64,000 bases of DNA from VRUE01 sp963745915 (lineage in GTDB: Bacteria > Actinomycetota > Thermoleophilia > Solirubrobacterales > 70-9), in NCBI GenBank assembly GCA_963745915.1, contig CAVUZA010000002.1, positions 2,294,001 through 2,358,000 on the forward strand, given 5' to 3'. The notes under the pieces are model-generated. The model made no database searches, was not told the DNA's origin, and was given only the letters and a program-made list of their open reading frames with translations. Each line of letters starts with the position of its first letter. Within the stretch, counting starts at the first letter, position 1. Positions 23,706 through 31,369 of this stretch are shown here, piece by piece. The position numbers and the translations under genes are program-made.

Positions 23706-24337
23706 CTTCCGTTCTCCTCCTCGATCATCTCGCGAAGCCGCCGCAGGCCGCTGGCCATGCGCGTCTTCACCGTGCCCAGCGGGATCTCGACCCGTCCGGC
23801 GATCTCCGACTGGCTGAGGCCCGCGTAGAAGCGCAGGCGCAGGAGCTCCGCCTCGGTCGCCGGCAGGCGGTCGAGCAGCGCGCGCAGCCGCCACTGCTCG
23901 GCGAGCGCGTCGATCGCGCCCGGATCCGACACCGCCTCGACGCTGCGCGCGGCCTGCTCCGGGTCGACCGGCTCGGGCACGCGGCGGCGCATCTGGTCGA
24001 TGGCCCGGCTGCGCGCGATCGTCATCACCCAGGTGAGGAACTTGCCGCGCTCGGGGTCGAAGCTGTCCGCGCGCCGCCAGACTTCGAGGAAGACCTGCTG
24101 CTGCACGTCCTCCGCGGCGCCGCGATCGCGCAGCGTCTTCACCAGGAAGCCGAAGGTGATCCGCCCGAAGCGGTCGTAGAGCTCGCGCAGCGCCGCCGGG
24201 TCGCGGTCGCGCAGGCGGGCGACCAGGCGCTCCTCCTCCGGGTTCGGCATCGCCTCCTGGGCCATCGGCCCCCTCATCTTGCCGAAGTGGAGCGCGGGCG
24301 GCGCCGGGACCGGGGCGAGTGTCGTCGCTTCGCTCAT
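23702..24337 (-). CDS. sigK: ECF sigma factor, SigK-like
   Basis: A 211-residue group IV sigma factor. Region 2 spans roughly residues 45-110 (LYDRFGRITFGFLVKTL, FLTWVMTIARSRAIDQMRRR), and region 4 is near the C-terminus (GLSQSEIAGRVEIPLGTVKTRMASGLRRL). It is translationally coupled to an RskA-type anti-sigma factor. The SigK assignment comes from the partner and from the adjacent fasciclin genes rather than from sequence alone; a SigL/SigK-group ECF is the safe statement. Confidence 0.85.
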   Translation of the reverse strand: MSEATTLAPVPAPPALHFGKMRGPMAQEAMPNPEEERLVARLRDRDPAALRELYDRFGRITFGFLVKTLRDRGAAEDVQQQVFLEVWRRADSFDPERGKFLTWVMTIARSRAIDQMRRRVPEPVDPEQAARSVEAVSDPGAIDALAEQWRLRALLDRLPATEAELLRLRFYAGLSQSEIAGRVEIPLGTVKTRMASGLRRLREMIEEENGR

Positions 24338-24470
24338 CGACAGTTAGTACGTACGGCGCCGGGATCGGGATTTACGCAAATCCGAAAACCGCCGCGGGCG
24401 TTCGCCTCGTAGGACCGGGCACACCCACCCCGACGCCGCTCGGCGCGGGCAACTCAGAGAAAGGAATTCC

Positions 24471-25019
24471 ATGATCAAGCGCACGCTCCTGCTGGTCGCC
24501 TCCGTGCTCGCCCTCGCGGTCGGCGTCGCCGCCTGCGGCGACGATGGCGAGGAGACGACCGGCGCCGCGACCGGCGAGGGGAACGCCACCGCTCCGGTGG
24601 CCAGCGAAGAAAACATCGTCGCCGTGGCCCAGGACACACCCGACCTCTCCACCCTGGTCGAAGCGGTAGGCGCGGCCGGCCTGGTCGAAACGCTCGAAGA
24701 ACCCGGCCCCTACACCGTGTTCGCGCCGACCAACCAGGCCTTCGAAGCCCTGGGCGGCACCCTCGACACGCTGCTGGAACCGCAAAACAAATCCGAACTC
24801 GCCGAAATCCTCACCTACCACGTAGTGCCGGGCGAACTGACGTCCTCCGAACTGAGCGACGGCCAGAAGCTGAAGACGGTCCAGGGCGGCACGCTGGAAG
24901 TGCAGATCGCCGACGGAGTGGTGACGGTCAACGGCGCCAAGGTGGCGACCCCCGACGTCGAAGCCTCGAACGGCGTCGTCCATGTGATCGACGAAGTCCT
25001 GACCCCGCCCAAGTCCTGA
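24471..25019 (+). CDS. fasciclin-domain lipoprotein, MPT83-like
   Basis: A 182-residue surface lipoprotein. The signal peptide ends in a lipobox (GVAACGDDGEE), followed by a Thr/Glu/Ala linker. A single fasciclin domain then shows the H1 region TVFAPTNQAFEAL, the YH motif LTYHVVPGEL and the H2 region GVVHVIDEVL. A good Shine-Dalgarno sequence (GAAAGGAATTCC) precedes ATG 24471. Divergent from SigK-RskA and followed by a second, non-lipidated fasciclin gene, it parallels mpt83 and mpt70 of mycobacteria. Confidence 0.88.
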   Translation: MIKRTLLLVASVLALAVGVAACGDDGEETTGAATGEGNATAPVASEENIVAVAQDTPDLSTLVEAVGAAGLVETLEEPGPYTVFAPTNQAFEALGGTLDTLLEPQNKSELAEILTYHVVPGELTSSELSDGQKLKTVQGGTLEVQIADGVVTVNGAKVATPDVEASNGVVHVIDEVLTPPKS

Positions 25020-25034
25020 GCGGCAAACCGAGTC

Positions 25035-25062
25035 CGGTGCCCGGTACGTAGACCGGGCACCG
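25035..25062 (+). terminator. hairpin between the two fasciclin genes
   Basis: Perfect 11-bp stem CGGTGCCCGGT with a six-base loop ACGTAG. There is no T-run; C and A follow instead. It may act as a partial terminator or an mRNA stabiliser that sets different levels of the two fasciclin mRNAs. Confidence 0.5.
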
Positions 25063-25086
25063 ACCCCCCAAAGCAAAGGAGTCCCA

Positions 25087-25572
25087 ATGAAGCGCATGTT
25101 GGCAGTCATGGCAGCGATATCGGTGCTGGCGGTCCCCGCCACCGCGAGCGCCGCGAAGGGCAAGAACATCGTCGAAACCGCGGCCGCGGCGCCGCAGTTC
25201 TCGACCCTGGTGTCCCTGGTCGAACAGGCCGGCCTGACCGGAGCCCTCTCGGGCAAGCGGCAGCTGACCGTCTTCGCCCCGACCGACGCCGCCTTCGGCA
25301 AGGTCCCGAAGAAAACCCTGAACGCCCTGCTCGCGGACAAGCGCCTGCTGCGCAAGGTCCTGCTCTACCACGTGGTCGCCGGCAAGGTCGCGGCCAAGCA
25401 GGTGGTGAGGCGAAACGGAGCCAAGACGCTGAACGGCGCCCGGGTCAGCTTCGACGTCAAGGGCAAGCGCGTCTTCGTCAACGACGCGCGGGTGATCACC
25501 CCCGACATCCGCGCCAGCAACGGGATCGTCCACGCGGTCAACCGCGTCCTCATCCCGCCCAGCCTGCGCTAG
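25087..25572 (+). CDS. secreted fasciclin-domain protein, MPT70-like
   Basis: A 161-residue protein with a cleavable signal peptide ending AVPATASAAKG and one fasciclin domain: TVFAPTDAAFGKVP, the LLYHVVAGKV motif and GIVHAVNRVLIPP. It has no lipobox, so it is released or wall-associated. A strong Shine-Dalgarno AAAGGAG lies seven bases before ATG. It lies 67 bases after the lipoprotein gene and is probably under the same sigma factor control. Confidence 0.87.
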   Translation: MKRMLAVMAAISVLAVPATASAAKGKNIVETAAAAPQFSTLVSLVEQAGLTGALSGKRQLTVFAPTDAAFGKVPKKTLNALLADKRLLRKVLLYHVVAGKVAAKQVVRRNGAKTLNGARVSFDVKGKRVFVNDARVITPDIRASNGIVHAVNRVLIPPSLR

Positions 25573-25597
25573 CCGGCTGCCCGCCCCCGGTCTGCGC

Positions 25598-26773
25598 CTA
25601 CGCCAGGCGGCGCAGCGCCGGGGGCGCCACGAACGTGGTGAGGAGCGCCATGCCCACGATCGCGGCGAACAGCTCGGGGTCGATCACACCGGCGGTCGCG
25701 CCGATGCCGGCGACGACGATCCCGACCTCGCCTCGCGGCACCATGCCGAAGGCGACGAGCCCGCGCTCGCGCCTGGTCATCCCCGCGGCGCCGATCCAGC
25801 CGGCGAGCAGCTTGGTGAGCACGGCCAGGACCGTGATCGTGGCGAGCAGCGCCAGCGCCCCGCCGTCGGCCAGGGCCGAGAGCTCGACCTGGACCCCGAT
25901 GTAGGCGAAGAAGAAGGGCGGGAAGAAGGCGTGCAGCGGTCCGATCTCCTCCTCGATCCTGGTGTGCTCCTTGGTCTCGGCGACGATCATCCCGGCGAGG
26001 AAGGCGCCGATGATCGCCGCAAGGCCGACCTCCCCGGCCACCGCCGCCAGGCCGAGGCAGAGCAGGACGGCGGGCAGCAGGCCGGTCGAGCTCGACAGCG
26101 GAGCGGTGAGCGCGGTCGGGTAGCGGGCGAGCAGGCGGCTGCCCGCCACGGCGACGACCCCGATGAAGGCGACCGCGCCGACGATCAGGACCCCGATCGC
26201 CGAGAGGTTGACGCCGTCGCCCGAGATGCCGACGATCACCGAGAGCAGGATCAGCGCCAGGACGTCGTCGACGATCGCGGCGCCGAGGATCGTCCGCACC
26301 GCCGGGCCGCGGGAAGCGCCGAGTTCGCGCAGCACCGCCGAGGCGACCCCGGCGCTGGTCGCCATCAGCGCGGCGCCGAGAAAGAGACTGGTCTCGCTGC
26401 TCTTGCCCAGCGCCAGGCCCAGCCCGAAGCCGACCGCGAACGGCGCAACCACCCCGAGGCCGCCAACCCGCAGCGCCCTCCCCCCGACCGCGCGCATCTC
26501 GGCCAGACGCGACTCCAGCCCGACCGCGAAGAGCAGGAAGACGACGCCGAGCTCGGCGAAGACCTCGAGGATCGCTTCGGGCTCGACCAGGCCCAGGACC
26601 GACGGCCCGATCGCGATACCGGCCAGGATCTCGCCGAGGATCGCCGGCTGACCGAGCCGCCGGCTGACCTCCTCGCCGAGCTTCGCCGCGAGCAGGACGA
26701 CGAAGAGGGCGACCAGCGCATCCTGCGCTTCACTGGCGGCGGCGACCGGGGGCACACCCCGATCTTCGCCCAC
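25598..26773 (-). CDS. CPA2-family cation:proton antiporter
   Basis: A 391-residue membrane protein with about 11-13 hydrophobic segments of the KefB/NapA type. Signature stretches are GQPAILGEILAGIAIGPSVLG at the N-terminus (quoted as its first 20: GQPAILGEILAGIAIGPSVL) and the ion-binding core IVDDVLALILLSV. There is no C-terminal TrkA-N domain, so it is a short NapA-like form exchanging Na+ or K+ for H+. Start is GTG at 26773; it is convergent with the fasciclin genes. Confidence 0.85.
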   Translation of the reverse strand: MGEDRGVPPVAAASEAQDALVALFVVLLAAKLGEEVSRRLGQPAILGEILAGIAIGPSVLGLVEPEAILEVFAELGVVFLLFAVGLESRLAEMRAVGGRALRVGGLGVVAPFAVGFGLGLALGKSSETSLFLGAALMATSAGVASAVLRELGASRGPAVRTILGAAIVDDVLALILLSVIVGISGDGVNLSAIGVLIVGAVAFIGVVAVAGSRLLARYPTALTAPLSSSTGLLPAVLLCLGLAAVAGEVGLAAIIGAFLAGMIVAETKEHTRIEEEIGPLHAFFPPFFFAYIGVQVELSALADGGALALLATITVLAVLTKLLAGWIGAAGMTRRERGLVAFGMVPRGEVGIVVAGIGATAGVIDPELFAAIVGMALLTTFVAPPALRRLA

Positions 26774-26902
26774 ATGCGGCGCTGGGGCAACAAGTGGGCA
26801 AACGGCCCCATGGATTCCCGCCGGTCTCGCGGCTCAGCTTCCCACCCCGAAGGTCGGGGATCCGAGTCCCGTTCCCCTCTCGCGGAGACCCCGATCGACA
26901 TC

Positions 26903-26917
26903 TGATAATCTGATTTC
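26903..26917 (+). promoter_or_regulatory. -10 element of a near-leaderless toxin-antitoxin operon
   Basis: TGATAAT at 26903-26909 places a good -10 hexamer (GATAAT) eight bases before the antitoxin ATG, so transcription would begin at or next to the start codon. No Shine-Dalgarno sequence is present. The direct repeat TCTGATAA/TCTGATTT overlapping it could be the antitoxin operator. Confidence 0.5.
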
Positions 26918-27169
26918 ATGAAGCAGATGAGCGCGACCGATGCTTCGCGTCGGTTTTCCGAGGTTCTCGATGACGTCGAGCGTGGCGGCGAGTCCTACGT
27001 GGTTGTCCGTCACGGTCGCGCCGTGGCGACAATCGGTCCCGCCACCGGTGGAACCGGGAAGGCGCTGAAGGAGGCGCTTCGCGTCAATCTGCCTGACGGT
27101 GACTGGGCGAGCGAGCTTCGTGAGCTTCGTGAGGGCATAGGCCCTGTGATGGACCCCTGGCGCGACTGA
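26918..27169 (+). CDS. Phd/YefM-family antitoxin
   Basis: An 83-residue antitoxin. The N-terminal Phd/YefM DNA-binding fold is clear from MSATDASRRFSEVLDDVERGGESYVVVRHGRAVATI (landmarks: ATDASRRFSEVLDDVE, VVVRHGRAVATI). The C-terminal part, rich in Asp and Arg and ending MDPWRD, would wrap the toxin. It overlaps the PIN-domain toxin gene by 13 bases if the toxin starts at CTG 27157. It would repress its own operon. Confidence 0.87.
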   Translation: MKQMSATDASRRFSEVLDDVERGGESYVVVRHGRAVATIGPATGGTGKALKEALRVNLPDGDWASELRELREGIGPVMDPWRD

Positions 27170-27558
27170 TCCTCGACACGACGGTCCTGGTCGACGCCGA
27201 GCGCGGGGGCGATTCGCTGGAGGAAGCCATTGGCGATGGTGACGACGTCGCGGTTGCGGCGATCACCGTGGCGGAGTTGAAGGTCGGCGTCGAGCTGGCG
27301 AGTGAGAGCAGGCGGGAAAAGCGCGAGCGCTTCGTCACGGCGGTTCTCGATGCTGTCTCGATCGAGCCATATGACCTTGAGGTCGCTGACGCGCATGCCG
27401 CTCTGCTTGCACACGTTCGACGGACCGGAACGCCACGCGGCGCTCACGACCTGATCATCGCCGCGACGGCACGGGCTCAGGATCGGCAGGTCGTGAGCTC
27501 CGACCAAAGGGCCTTTGTTGAGCTCCCCGGCGTCTCTGTCGCCGGCGGATCTGGCTAG
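27157..27558 (+). CDS. vapC: VapC-type PIN-domain ribonuclease toxin
   Basis: A PIN-domain RNase toxin of about 133 residues. The metal-binding acidic residues lie in LILDTTVLVDAERG, TVAELKVG, GAHDLIIAATA and VVSSDQRAF. The complete N-terminal strand is reached only from CTG at 27157; no ATG, GTG or TTG exists between the in-frame stop at 27130 and the conserved aspartate, so a CTG start is likely. The first later ATG/GTG-type start would delete the first catalytic aspartate. Paired with a Phd/YefM antitoxin. Confidence 0.82.
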   Translation: MARLILDTTVLVDAERGGDSLEEAIGDGDDVAVAAITVAELKVGVELASESRREKRERFVTAVLDAVSIEPYDLEVADAHAALLAHVRRTGTPRGAHDLIIAATARAQDRQVVSSDQRAFVELPGVSVAGGSG

Positions 27559-27671
27559 CACCTCGCCGACGATGGCCGACTTCGGCCCGCGAATCACAAA
27601 GGCTTCAAATCGGTGTTGCGATTCGATCAACCTACGCATCGATCGCTGTAACCGTTCCTGGTTTACCGGTT

Positions 27672-29276
27672 ATGCACTCGAGAGGAAAGTTCGCCGCCGG
27701 CGAACCGGCGCTCCTCGCCCCTTCGTCGACGGCGGCCTCGACTCGAGGAGCGACGACGATGAGCGAACCCAGCCCCCTCAAGTCGCGCCAGCCCAAATCT
27801 GGCGGCACCTGTCGGCGCACACTTCTAGCACTTGGCGCCACGGCGGCAGGGACGCTGACCCTGATCCTCCGCATCCTGGCACCCTTCTCGATCTCGGCCG
27901 TTGCGGCTGGCCGAGTCTGCTCAGTCGTGCTCGTCGCGATGGGACTCTTCATCGCCGGACGCTTGGTCGTGCATCTGCAAATTGACTACTGGCAGTACAG
28001 GGGTATTCCAGATAGCCGCTGGACGACCTACCACCGCCGACTGCTCAATTTGATGATGGGAGTCAACGGAGCCATCGCTACCTGTCTCATCGGCCTCGGC
28101 CTGATCTTCTTCTTCAAGCCCAACCCGTGGCTGCAGCTCGCGATGCTCGCGCTCTCCACCCTTTCTGTCGTCCTCTCGGCTCACGTTGTTCGCGAACTGA
28201 TTCGCAACGACGGTCCACCGCGCGGTGCGGACGTGATGGAGGAACGGTTCCTCCTGGTGCGGTGGCTCCGGGACCTGGCTACGACCTTTGAAAAGTTCCG
28301 GATCGTCCGCGAACTGGACACCATTCTCTGGGAGCCGAGGTCCGTCGCCCCCCAGCTGAGCGGCTTGATCCTCTTCGTGATCGCCTGTCTGGGTCTTGCA
28401 ACCACCGCCCAAGCGGTCGCGGTCATCCCCGACGTCGAGCACTACCTGAGCCGGGAGGCGAATGCCGGGCAGCCGGCAGGGCCCCATGCCGTAACGGTTG
28501 CCCTTTGGCAGCCCGAGACGCCGTCCACCGCCGAGGTCTCCCCCACCCATTCCGGCCCCCGCCCCACCTATGAACAACTTTGCGGAGGCCCGCTCAGCTT
28601 CGGACCAGGCATGCCACGGCGGCTTACGCGACGGCTGCGGGTGGCGTGGCAGCGCTTCGGCGCCGTCAGCGCCGCTTGCGCCACCAAGGCGCGCCCGATT
28701 CCGAATGTCTCCGGCGCCTACTTCTCGCCCGGATACTGCGCGCATGAATATCGAAGCCTGGCAATCGTGACGCCCCGAAGTCCGTCCGCTGTATTGCTCG
28801 AACAGCCGGCCCGCCTCGCGCGCAAGCTGTTGATGGCAGGGCAGCTGACCGGTGCCTCGCGGCGGTTCCCGGTTGGCAGCGGCGATGCCCAGATCCTGTT
28901 CGGCCACTCTGGCGCCTATCTCGCGATCAGGCGTCAGATCACCGACGGCCACGGAGGCACCGTCCGCAAGCCCTGGAGCTGTACAGAGTTGGTACCCGGT
29001 GGCGAGCCCTACACGGTCCTGCCACCTGGCCTGACAGGTCTCTGGCTGCAACTGGCGATCGTGGGTCAACCGAGCTGGCCAACTCGACTTTCGCCCAGCG
29101 AAGGTCGCTCCCGCTTCATCTTCCGCGATCACGGCGGGGCCACGGTGGCGTCGGGCGCCTGCTCCTCTCCCGGCAGCTGCGAACTGCGGTCCGGCGCGAG
29201 AGTCTGGCGCACTAACACGACGCAGACGCCGGCAGTCACACCGGCTCGCGTTCGAGCGTTCAGCCCCTCTGCCTAG
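27672..29276 (+). CDS. membrane protein of unknown function with extracytoplasmic C-terminal domain
   Basis: A protein of up to 534 residues that I do not recognise. Residues about 45-170 hold four hydrophobic segments (LLALGATAAGTLTLILRIL, VCSVVLVAMGLFIAGRLVV, IATCLIGLGLIFFF, WLQLAMLALSTLSVVLSAH), and another (LILFVIACLGLATTAQAVAV) lies near 245. The C-terminal half is hydrophilic with scattered cysteines (CGGP, CATK, GYCAHEY, CSSPGSC), suggesting an exported disulfide-bonded region. ATG 27672 is the first start; ATG 27759 (MSEPSPLKSRQ) is equally plausible. Base composition is somewhat lower in GC than the neighbours, so acquisition by transfer is possible. Confidence 0.6.
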   Translation: MHSRGKFAAGEPALLAPSSTAASTRGATTMSEPSPLKSRQPKSGGTCRRTLLALGATAAGTLTLILRILAPFSISAVAAGRVCSVVLVAMGLFIAGRLVVHLQIDYWQYRGIPDSRWTTYHRRLLNLMMGVNGAIATCLIGLGLIFFFKPNPWLQLAMLALSTLSVVLSAHVVRELIRNDGPPRGADVMEERFLLVRWLRDLATTFEKFRIVRELDTILWEPRSVAPQLSGLILFVIACLGLATTAQAVAVIPDVEHYLSREANAGQPAGPHAVTVALWQPETPSTAEVSPTHSGPRPTYEQLCGGPLSFGPGMPRRLTRRLRVAWQRFGAVSAACATKARPIPNVSGAYFSPGYCAHEYRSLAIVTPRSPSAVLLEQPARLARKLLMAGQLTGASRRFPVGSGDAQILFGHSGAYLAIRRQITDGHGGTVRKPWSCTELVPGGEPYTVLPPGLTGLWLQLAIVGQPSWPTRLSPSEGRSRFIFRDHGGATVASGACSSPGSCELRSGARVWRTNTTQTPAVTPARVRAFSPSA

Positions 29277-29279
29277 GTC

Positions 29280-30560
29280 TCACAGCGGCGGCTCTTCGCC
29301 GCTGAGCAGCATCCGCAGTAGGTGCATGCCGACCAGGGCGGAGCGTTCGCGGATGTCGGCGCGGCCGCCGGGGATTACGGGGTCGCGGGCTAGGGCGGTG
29401 CCGTCGGCGAGGCGGGCGTTGAAGCAGACGTAGCCGACCGGCTTCTCCTCGCTGCCGCCGTCGGGGCCGGCGATGCCGGTGATCGAGACCGCCGCGTCGG
29501 CGCCGAAGCGCTCGAGGGCGCCGAGCGCCATCGCCTCGGCGACCGCCGGCGAGACGGCGCCCTCGGCCTCGATCAGGCCGGGGTCGACGCCGAGCAGCTC
29601 GCTCTTGGCCCGGTTCGAGTAGGCGACCACGCCGCCCGCCACGTAGGCGGAGGCGCCGGGCAGGTCGGTGAGCCGCGCCGCCAGCAGGCCGCCGCTGCAG
29701 GACTCGGCCAGGGCCAGGCGGCGCCCGCGCAGCAGGGCCGCGACCTGGGAGTCGACCGTCTCGCCGTCGCGGCTGAAGAGCTGGCGCTGGTGGCGGGCCG
29801 CCAGCCCGTCGCGCACCGCCTCCGCCGTCCCCGCCGCCTCGTCGCGGTAGCGGACATCGATCTCGATCTCGCCGCGGCGCAGGCAGGTGGTGATCTCGAC
29901 CTCGCCCAGGGCGACGCCCTCGGCCTCGATCTCGCGCAGGCTCTTGGCGATCTCCGACTCGGGGATGCCGAACATGCGCAGCGTGTAGCCGTGCAGCGGC
30001 GAGGCCCGCTCGATCACCGCCCGCACCGGGGCGCTGTCCAGCGCCGCCGGCCACATCGGCTGCAGCTCACGCGGCGGGCCGGGCAGGACGACGACGACGC
30101 GGCCCTCGGCGGGCACGACCAGGCCGGGTGCGGTGCCCACCGGGTCGAGCGCCTCCGCCCCCTCCGGCACCATCGCCTGCTTGCGGTTTGCCTCGCGCAC
30201 CGCCTCGGGGTCGAAGTCGAAGCGGCGGGCGAACTCGCGCAGGATCGCCGCGATCTTCTCCTCGACCTCCTCGTCGAGGGCCAACTCGCGGCCGGCGAAG
30301 CGGGCGACGACCTCGGCCGTGAGGTCGTCGGCGGTCGGCCCGAGGCCGCCGGAGGTGACGATCAGGTCCATCCCCTCCGCGGCGAGGAAGCGCAGCGCCG
30401 CCTCGAGGTCGTCGGGGCGGTCGGCGACGACGAGGATGTGGGCGACCTCGACCCCGAGCTCGGCCAGCCGTTCGGAGAGCCAGGGCCCGTTGCGATCGGC
30501 GATCCGGCCGGTGATCACCTCGGTGCCGGTGACGACGATCCCGGCCCTGACCTCGCTCAT
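29280..30560 (-). CDS. cinA: CinA family nicotinamide-nucleotide amidohydrolase/competence protein
   Basis: A 426-residue CinA. The N-terminal MoaB-like domain (GIVVTGTEVITGRIADRNGP and VTSGGLGPTADDLT) is linked to a C-terminal NMN deamidase domain (LALAESCSGGLLAARLTDLPG, VSITGIAGPDGGSEEKPVG). It recycles NMN and in some bacteria is linked to recA expression. It overlaps the RodZ-like gene by four bases. Its usual partners thpR and recA are displaced by accessory genes downstream. Confidence 0.94.
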   Translation of the reverse strand: MSEVRAGIVVTGTEVITGRIADRNGPWLSERLAELGVEVAHILVVADRPDDLEAALRFLAAEGMDLIVTSGGLGPTADDLTAEVVARFAGRELALDEEVEEKIAAILREFARRFDFDPEAVREANRKQAMVPEGAEALDPVGTAPGLVVPAEGRVVVVLPGPPRELQPMWPAALDSAPVRAVIERASPLHGYTLRMFGIPESEIAKSLREIEAEGVALGEVEITTCLRRGEIEIDVRYRDEAAGTAEAVRDGLAARHQRQLFSRDGETVDSQVAALLRGRRLALAESCSGGLLAARLTDLPGASAYVAGGVVAYSNRAKSELLGVDPGLIEAEGAVSPAVAEAMALGALERFGADAAVSITGIAGPDGGSEEKPVGYVCFNARLADGTALARDPVIPGGRADIRERSALVGMHLLRMLLSGEEPPL

Positions 30561-31345
30561 AGGCAGGTCGGCCGTTCCGCTTCGCTCAGCTCGGCGAGCT
30601 CGCCGCGGCCGTCGACCGAGTACCCGACCGGGCTCGACGTCGCCGCTATGTCCGCCTGCCTGCCGTCGACCAGCATCTCGACCTCCCCGTTGCCGAAGGC
30701 GACGGTGAAGCTACCGGACCGGAACGGCCCCAGCTCTTCGCCCGCCGCCACGACCTGGCCTTCGACCAGCGGCCGTTCCTGCGCGTCGAGCAGGCAGACC
30801 CAGACTTCGGCCTTGGTCCGCAGGCGCAGCGAGACGCCCGCGCCCGCGGCCCGCTCGGGCCGCGCGGGCGCCGCCTCGGGGCGGGTGGTCGCGGCCGGCG
30901 TCGGCCTGCTCGCCCCGTCCCCGGCGGCGCTGCCCGGCCCGCCCCCGTCTTCGGAGAAGGCGACGACGGCGACCACCGCCACCGCCAGCACCGCGGGGAC
31001 CGCGAGCCAGCGCAGGTAGCGGTGCGCGCGCCGGCCGCCCGGCGACCCGGTCGCGGCGGTCGCCGCCACCGGCGCCAGCTCGCGCGCCGGCGGGCGTCCC
31101 CCCTGCGCCCCTTCGACTTCGCGCCGGTAGTCCTCGGCCAGCCGCTCGCCGTCGAGGCCGAGGTAGGAGGCGTAGGTGCGGATGAAGCCGCGGGTGTAGA
31201 CGCCGCCGGGGAGGACGTCCCAGTCTTCGGCCTCGATCGCGGCGAGGAAGCGAACCCGGATCCGGGTCGCCGCTTCGACCTCGGACAGCTCGATCTCACG
31301 CCGCGTGCGCGCCCGCCGCAGGTCGGATCCGATTCGGGGCTCCAT
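30557..31345 (-). CDS. RodZ-like helix-turn-helix membrane protein
   Basis: A 262-residue bitopic protein. The N-terminal HTH_25 domain (GSDLRRARTRREIELSEVEAATRIRVRFLAAIE) is typical of RodZ, with GGVYTRGFIRTYASYLGLD after it. A membrane helix (LAVPAVLAVAVVAVVAF) lies near residue 115, then a Pro/Ala-rich linker and a C-terminal DUF4115-type beta domain. RodZ links MreB to the wall machinery, but in lineages without MreB its role is unclear. It precedes cinA and follows ftsK. Confidence 0.8.
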   Translation of the reverse strand: MEPRIGSDLRRARTRREIELSEVEAATRIRVRFLAAIEAEDWDVLPGGVYTRGFIRTYASYLGLDGERLAEDYRREVEGAQGGRPPARELAPVAATAATGSPGGRRAHRYLRWLAVPAVLAVAVVAVVAFSEDGGGPGSAAGDGASRPTPAATTRPEAAPARPERAAGAGVSLRLRTKAEVWVCLLDAQERPLVEGQVVAAGEELGPFRSGSFTVAFGNGEVEMLVDGRQADIAATSSPVGYSVDGRGELAELSEAERPTCL

Positions 31346-31369
31346 CAGCCCATTGTGCTACCCGCAGGC

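Noticed and set aside
26820..26880. tRNA 3'-half-like sequence (GAAGGTCGGGGATCCGAGTCCC)-type stretch upstream of the Phd/VapC genes
   Set aside because: The T-arm-like stem forms only if the loop loses its conserved T54 and A58, no D- or anticodon arm is found upstream, and no CCA-ready acceptor stem pairs.
27921..29132. Long open minus-strand frame (403 codons) antisense to the membrane protein gene
   Set aside because: It has no recognisable domain or hydrophobic pattern, and the plus-strand frame has coherent membrane segments and codon usage; long antisense frames are expected at this GC content.
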